Of a stretch of DNA of 64,000 nucleotides, positions 61,931 to 64,000 are shown piece by piece. A program made the translations under genes and the position numbers. The notes beneath the pieces are model-generated. The model searched no databases and was not told the DNA's origin. It was given only the letters and a program-made list of their open reading frames with translations. Location of the stretch: the NCBI RefSeq assembly GCF_900182635.1, contig NZ_FXTD01000005.1, positions 1 through 64,000 of the forward strand, in the 5' to 3' direction. Each line of letters begins with the position of its first letter. Position 1 is the first letter of the stretch. The stretch is from Halorubrum cibi (GTDB taxonomy: Archaea > Halobacteriota > Halobacteria > Halobacteriales > Haloferacaceae).

Positions 61931-62046
61931 CTGTCCAAGAGTACCCGGGAGTACACCCTCTGTGGGGTCGATGATGTGCCGTTCCGATAGGGATCGACCA
62001 CGGGACGGACACGCGAGCCCACACGGAGGACATAGGTGAACAACAC

Positions 62047-62409
62047 ATGCCAGTTTACGTAGACTACGACACCCCGGCCGACCTCGCCGAGCGATCGCTT
62101 GAGGCGTTCGAGGTCGCCCGAGACACCGGTACCGTAAAGAAGGGAACGAACGAGACCACCAAGTCCGTCGAGCGCGGCAACGCGAAGCTCGTCCTCGTCG
62201 CCGAGGACGTCTCGCCCGAGGAGATCGTGATGCACCTCCCCGAGCTCGCCGAGGAGAAGGGGATCCCGGTCGTCTTCGTCGACACGCAGGACGAGGTCGG
62301 CCACGCCGCGGGCCTCGAGGTCGGCTCCGCCGCCGCCGCGGTCGTCGAGGCCGGCGACGCCGCCGACGACATCGAGGACATCGGCGAGAAGGTCGCGGAG
62401 CTTCGATAA
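62047..62409 (+). CDS. rpl7ae: 50S ribosomal protein L7Ae
   Basis: 120 residues. Binds kink-turns in rRNA and in C/D and H/ACA guide RNAs. [20 protein letters not shown] is the RNA-binding stretch; [20 protein letters not shown] then AAAAVVE closes the fold. First gene of L7Ae-S28e-L24e-ndk. Confidence 0.95.
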   Translation: MPVYVDYDTPADLAERSLEAFEVARDTGTVKKGTNETTKSVERGNAKLVLVAEDVSPEEIVMHLPELAEEKGIPVVFVDTQDEVGHAAGLEVGSAAAAVVEAGDAADDIEDIGEKVAELR

Positions 62410-62415
62410 CCACCC

Positions 62416-62640
62416 ATGAGCGCAGAAGAGGGACCCGGCGATTCGACCACCGCCGAGGTGATCGAGGTCGTCGGCAAGACCGGGATGCACGGCGAGGCCA
62501 TGCAGGTCAAGTGCCGCATCCAGGAGGGATCGAACCAGGGACGGATCATCACGCGAAACGTCCTGGGTCCCGTCCGGCTGGGCGACGTGCTCCAGTTGCG
62601 CGAGACCCAGCGTGACGCCGACGCCATCGGAGGCCGATAA
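62416..62640 (+). CDS. rps28e: 30S ribosomal protein S28e
   Basis: 74 residues, archaeal/eukaryotic-only ribosomal protein. [20 protein letters not shown] then [20 protein letters not shown] is the family core, with [14 protein letters not shown] at the end. Six bases after L7Ae. Confidence 0.94.
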   Translation: MSAEEGPGDSTTAEVIEVVGKTGMHGEAMQVKCRIQEGSNQGRIITRNVLGPVRLGDVLQLRETQRDADAIGGR

Positions 62641-62643
62641 CCC

Positions 62644-62832
62644 ATGGTCGAGACACGCACCTGTGATTACACCGGCGAGGAGATCGAGCCCGGAACGGGC
62701 ACGATGTACGTGAAGACGAACGGCCAGATCCTCCACTTCGTCGACTCGAAGGCGGAGAAGAACTACTTCCTCGGCCGCGAGGCGCGCGACCTCGAGTGGA
62801 CCGAGGAAGGCCGCAACGAGGGAGGCGAGTAG
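62644..62832 (+). CDS. rpl24e: 50S ribosomal protein L24e without the zinc site
   Basis: 62 residues. ETRTCDYTGEEIEPGTGTMY then KTNGQILHFVDSKAEKNYFL and GREARDLEWTEEGR follow the family backbone. Canonical L24e has two Cys pairs. Here only Cys7 remains, with Thr10, Val33 and Ala37 in the other three places, so zinc cannot be held in the normal way. Stop TAG overlaps nothing; the ndk ATG follows immediately. Confidence 0.9.
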   Translation: MVETRTCDYTGEEIEPGTGTMYVKTNGQILHFVDSKAEKNYFLGREARDLEWTEEGRNEGGE

Positions 62833-63312
62833 ATGAGCCACCACGACGAGCGCACCTTCGTGATGGTCAAACCCGACGGCGTCCAGCGCGGACTCATCGG
62901 CGAGATCGTCTCCCGGTTCGAGGAGCGCGGGCTGAAGCTCGTCGGCGGCAAGTTCATGCGGATCGACGAGGATCTCGCCCACGACCACTACGGCGAGCAC
63001 GCCGACAAGCCCTTCTTCGACGGGCTCGTCGAGTTCATCACCTCCGGGCCCGTCTTCGCGATGGTCTGGGAGGGCGCTGACGCGACCCGGCAGGTCCGCG
63101 CGATGGTCGGCGAGACCGACCCCGCCGAGTCCGCGCCCGGCACGATCCGCGGCGACTTCGGCCTCGACCTCGGCCACAACGTGATCCACGCGTCGGACCA
63201 CGAGGACGAGGGCGCGAACGAACGCGAGATCGACCTGTTCTTCGGCGACGACGAACTCGTCGAGTACGCCCTCGACACCGCGGCGTGGGTGTACGAGGAC
63301 GAGGATCACTGA
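62833..63312 (+). CDS. ndk: Nucleoside diphosphate kinase
   Basis: 159 residues. Equalises NTP pools. [20 protein letters not shown] start, and the phosphohistidine His is in [20 protein letters not shown]. Length is slightly above the usual ~150 because of an acidic C-terminus (AWVYEDEDH). Last gene of the L7Ae operon, starting right after the L24e stop. Confidence 0.95.
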   Translation: MSHHDERTFVMVKPDGVQRGLIGEIVSRFEERGLKLVGGKFMRIDEDLAHDHYGEHADKPFFDGLVEFITSGPVFAMVWEGADATRQVRAMVGETDPAESAPGTIRGDFGLDLGHNVIHASDHEDEGANEREIDLFFGDDELVEYALDTAAWVYEDEDH

Positions 63313-63508
63313 GGCCGACGACCTCATCTCGAAGCCCCGAAATTCGACTCCCCGGAACTCGACGCCCTCCTGACGGCCCATCTCACCGGTTCTCCCGTCG
63401 GAGCACCCCGACGACGACCGCATAGCGGCCGCTTCGTTGACACACCTCGTTTCCGGTGAAAACGGACCGGCATCCCGCTTCAGTCACTCGATTCTTCGAC
63501 TGGGGACG

Positions 63509-63588
63509 TATATAAGTCGACCCTCCCGGACGCCACGGCTCACCGAACGTCGGCAGGCGTGATCCGTCGGGTGTCGGCAGCCGTGGCT
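63509..63588 (+). promoter_or_regulatory. Strong TATA word followed by a stem-loop, no gene
   Basis: TATATA (63509-63514) lies in a ~290-base gap. The predicted start, about 25 bases downstream, falls at the base of an inverted repeat GCCACGGCT (63532-63540) / AGCCGTGGC (63579-63587). The only downstream gene is the convergent PQQ-type gene ending at 63601, so this may make a short RNA or an antisense to that gene's 3' end. No supporting evidence beyond the sequence. Confidence 0.35.
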
Positions 63589-63600
63589 CGTCGAGTGCCG

Positions 63601-64000
63601 CTACGTCGACAGCGCCCGAACCACGCCGCGCTGGTCGACGACGAGTACCTCGTCGGTTCCGTCGTCGTCCGCGTCGGCGAACAGCGGTCCCGCGTAGACG
63701 ACCGTCTGCGGGACGCTCCCTCGGAGGACGACCTCGCCGGTGGGGGTCAATCCGAGGACCTCACCCTCCCGATTGACCGCGGCCGACTCGGACGTGTCGT
63801 CACCCGTCACCTCGCCGATACCGGGCGCGTTCACCCGCGTCTGGCCGCCGTACTGTTGTTTCCAGACGACCTCGCCGTCGAGCAGACTGACGGCCCAGAT
63901 GCTCCCGACGCCGCCGACGAGGACGCGCCCGTCGTCCGCATCGCCGACCGCGACGGGGCGGTCCTGGAGGCCGACCTCGTACCGCGAGGAGCCGTCGGCG
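63601..64000 (-). CDS. PQQ-type beta-propeller protein, C-terminal part (cut by window edge)
   Basis: About 133 residues before the window edge. Repeated propeller strands can be read: IWAVSLLDGEVVWKQQYGGQ, TRVNAPGIGEVTGDDTSESA and VYAGPLFADADDDGTDEVLV then VDQRGVVRAL. This looks like the end of a PQQ-like or FG-GAP propeller, often secreted or membrane-anchored in haloarchaea. The DADDDGTDEV stretch is a calcium-binding FG-GAP-type loop. The start lies outside the window. Confidence 0.75.
   Translation of the reverse strand, partial: ADGSSRYEVGLQDRPVAVGDADDGRVLVGGVGSIWAVSLLDGEVVWKQQYGGQTRVNAPGIGEVTGDDTSESAAVNREGEVLGLTPTGEVVLRGSVPQTVVYAGPLFADADDDGTDEVLVVDQRGVVRALST

Noticed and set aside
61960-62000. 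Kink-turn for L7Ae autoregulation in the operon leader
   Set aside because: A TGATG run and a 7-bp stem are present, but the tandem G-A pairs and the 3-base bulge in the right places could not be fitted.

Overview
The window is a piece of a haloarchaeal chromosome, most like Halorubrum or a close relative (inference). The evidence is high GC, very acidic proteins, archaeal-type ribosomal proteins and RNA polymerase subunits, a bulge-helix-bulge intron in tRNA-Met(CAT), TATA boxes 25-30 bases upstream of start codons (leaderless mRNAs), and mevalonate kinase next to isopentenyl phosphate kinase. There are no rRNA genes, no CRISPR array and no replication origin.

Region by region: 1-4.3 kb is rich in mobile DNA. 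It holds the end of an IS5-type transposase, a P-loop ATPase/MscS channel pair, a complete IS5-type transposase, a palindrome-ended non-autonomous element of IS200/IS605 type, and the first copy of an unusual hairpin-bearing intergenic repeat. From 4.3 to 12.7 kb lie tRNA-Gly, an M28 peptidase, nadE, a winged-helix regulator, truA, a divergent UspA/cyclophilin pair, the second repeat copy, another UspA and an amidohydrolase. From 12.8 to 16.8 kb is the overlapping trpDFEG operon. From 16.9 to 31.6 kb are UspA, pus10, haloarchaeal unknowns, intron-containing tRNA-Met, an epimerase, glmU- and glmM-like sugar genes, ferredoxin, gltX, surE, carA and an Lrp-type regulator that shares an operator-like palindrome with carA. 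From 31.6 to 38.7 kb are udk, a CBS/zinc-ribbon protein, a GNAT, tRNA-Thr, an Mrp-type ATPase, a response regulator, ipk-mvk and an MscS-like protein.

From 45 kb down to 38.8 kb, on the minus strand, is the long translation/transcription cluster: tRNA-Ser, S13, S4, S11, rpoD, tRNA-Leu, L18e, L13, S9, rpoN, rpoK, enolase, S2. From 45.2 to 49.6 kb are an oxidoreductase, a membrane protein, cmk, cbf5/truB, an aspartoacylase-like hydrolase and tRNA-Pro. An AT-rich pilin gene follows, then an AI-2E-type membrane protein, a geranylgeranyl-reductase-like flavoprotein with an operator-like palindrome, an SNF transporter, radB, a fusion of four CBS domains with an HPF-like tail, a HAD hydrolase and an aldo/keto reductase. 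A low-GC gene with a HEPN-like R-x4-H motif comes next, then folD, the third repeat copy, a metallophosphatase, the L7Ae-S28e-L24e-ndk operon, and the end of a PQQ-propeller protein running off the right edge.

Main points for a second look: (1) a three-copy intergenic repeat family in which conserved blocks flank a slot filled with unrelated perfect hairpins and end in a covarying hairpin; (2) an Lrp-carA shared palindrome; (3) a mirror-image divergent promoter; (4) a HEPN-like protein in a low-GC island; (5) the CBS-HPF fusion; (6) an L24e that has lost three of its four zinc cysteines. Coordinates are by eye; family names without a stated motif are recognition from memory.
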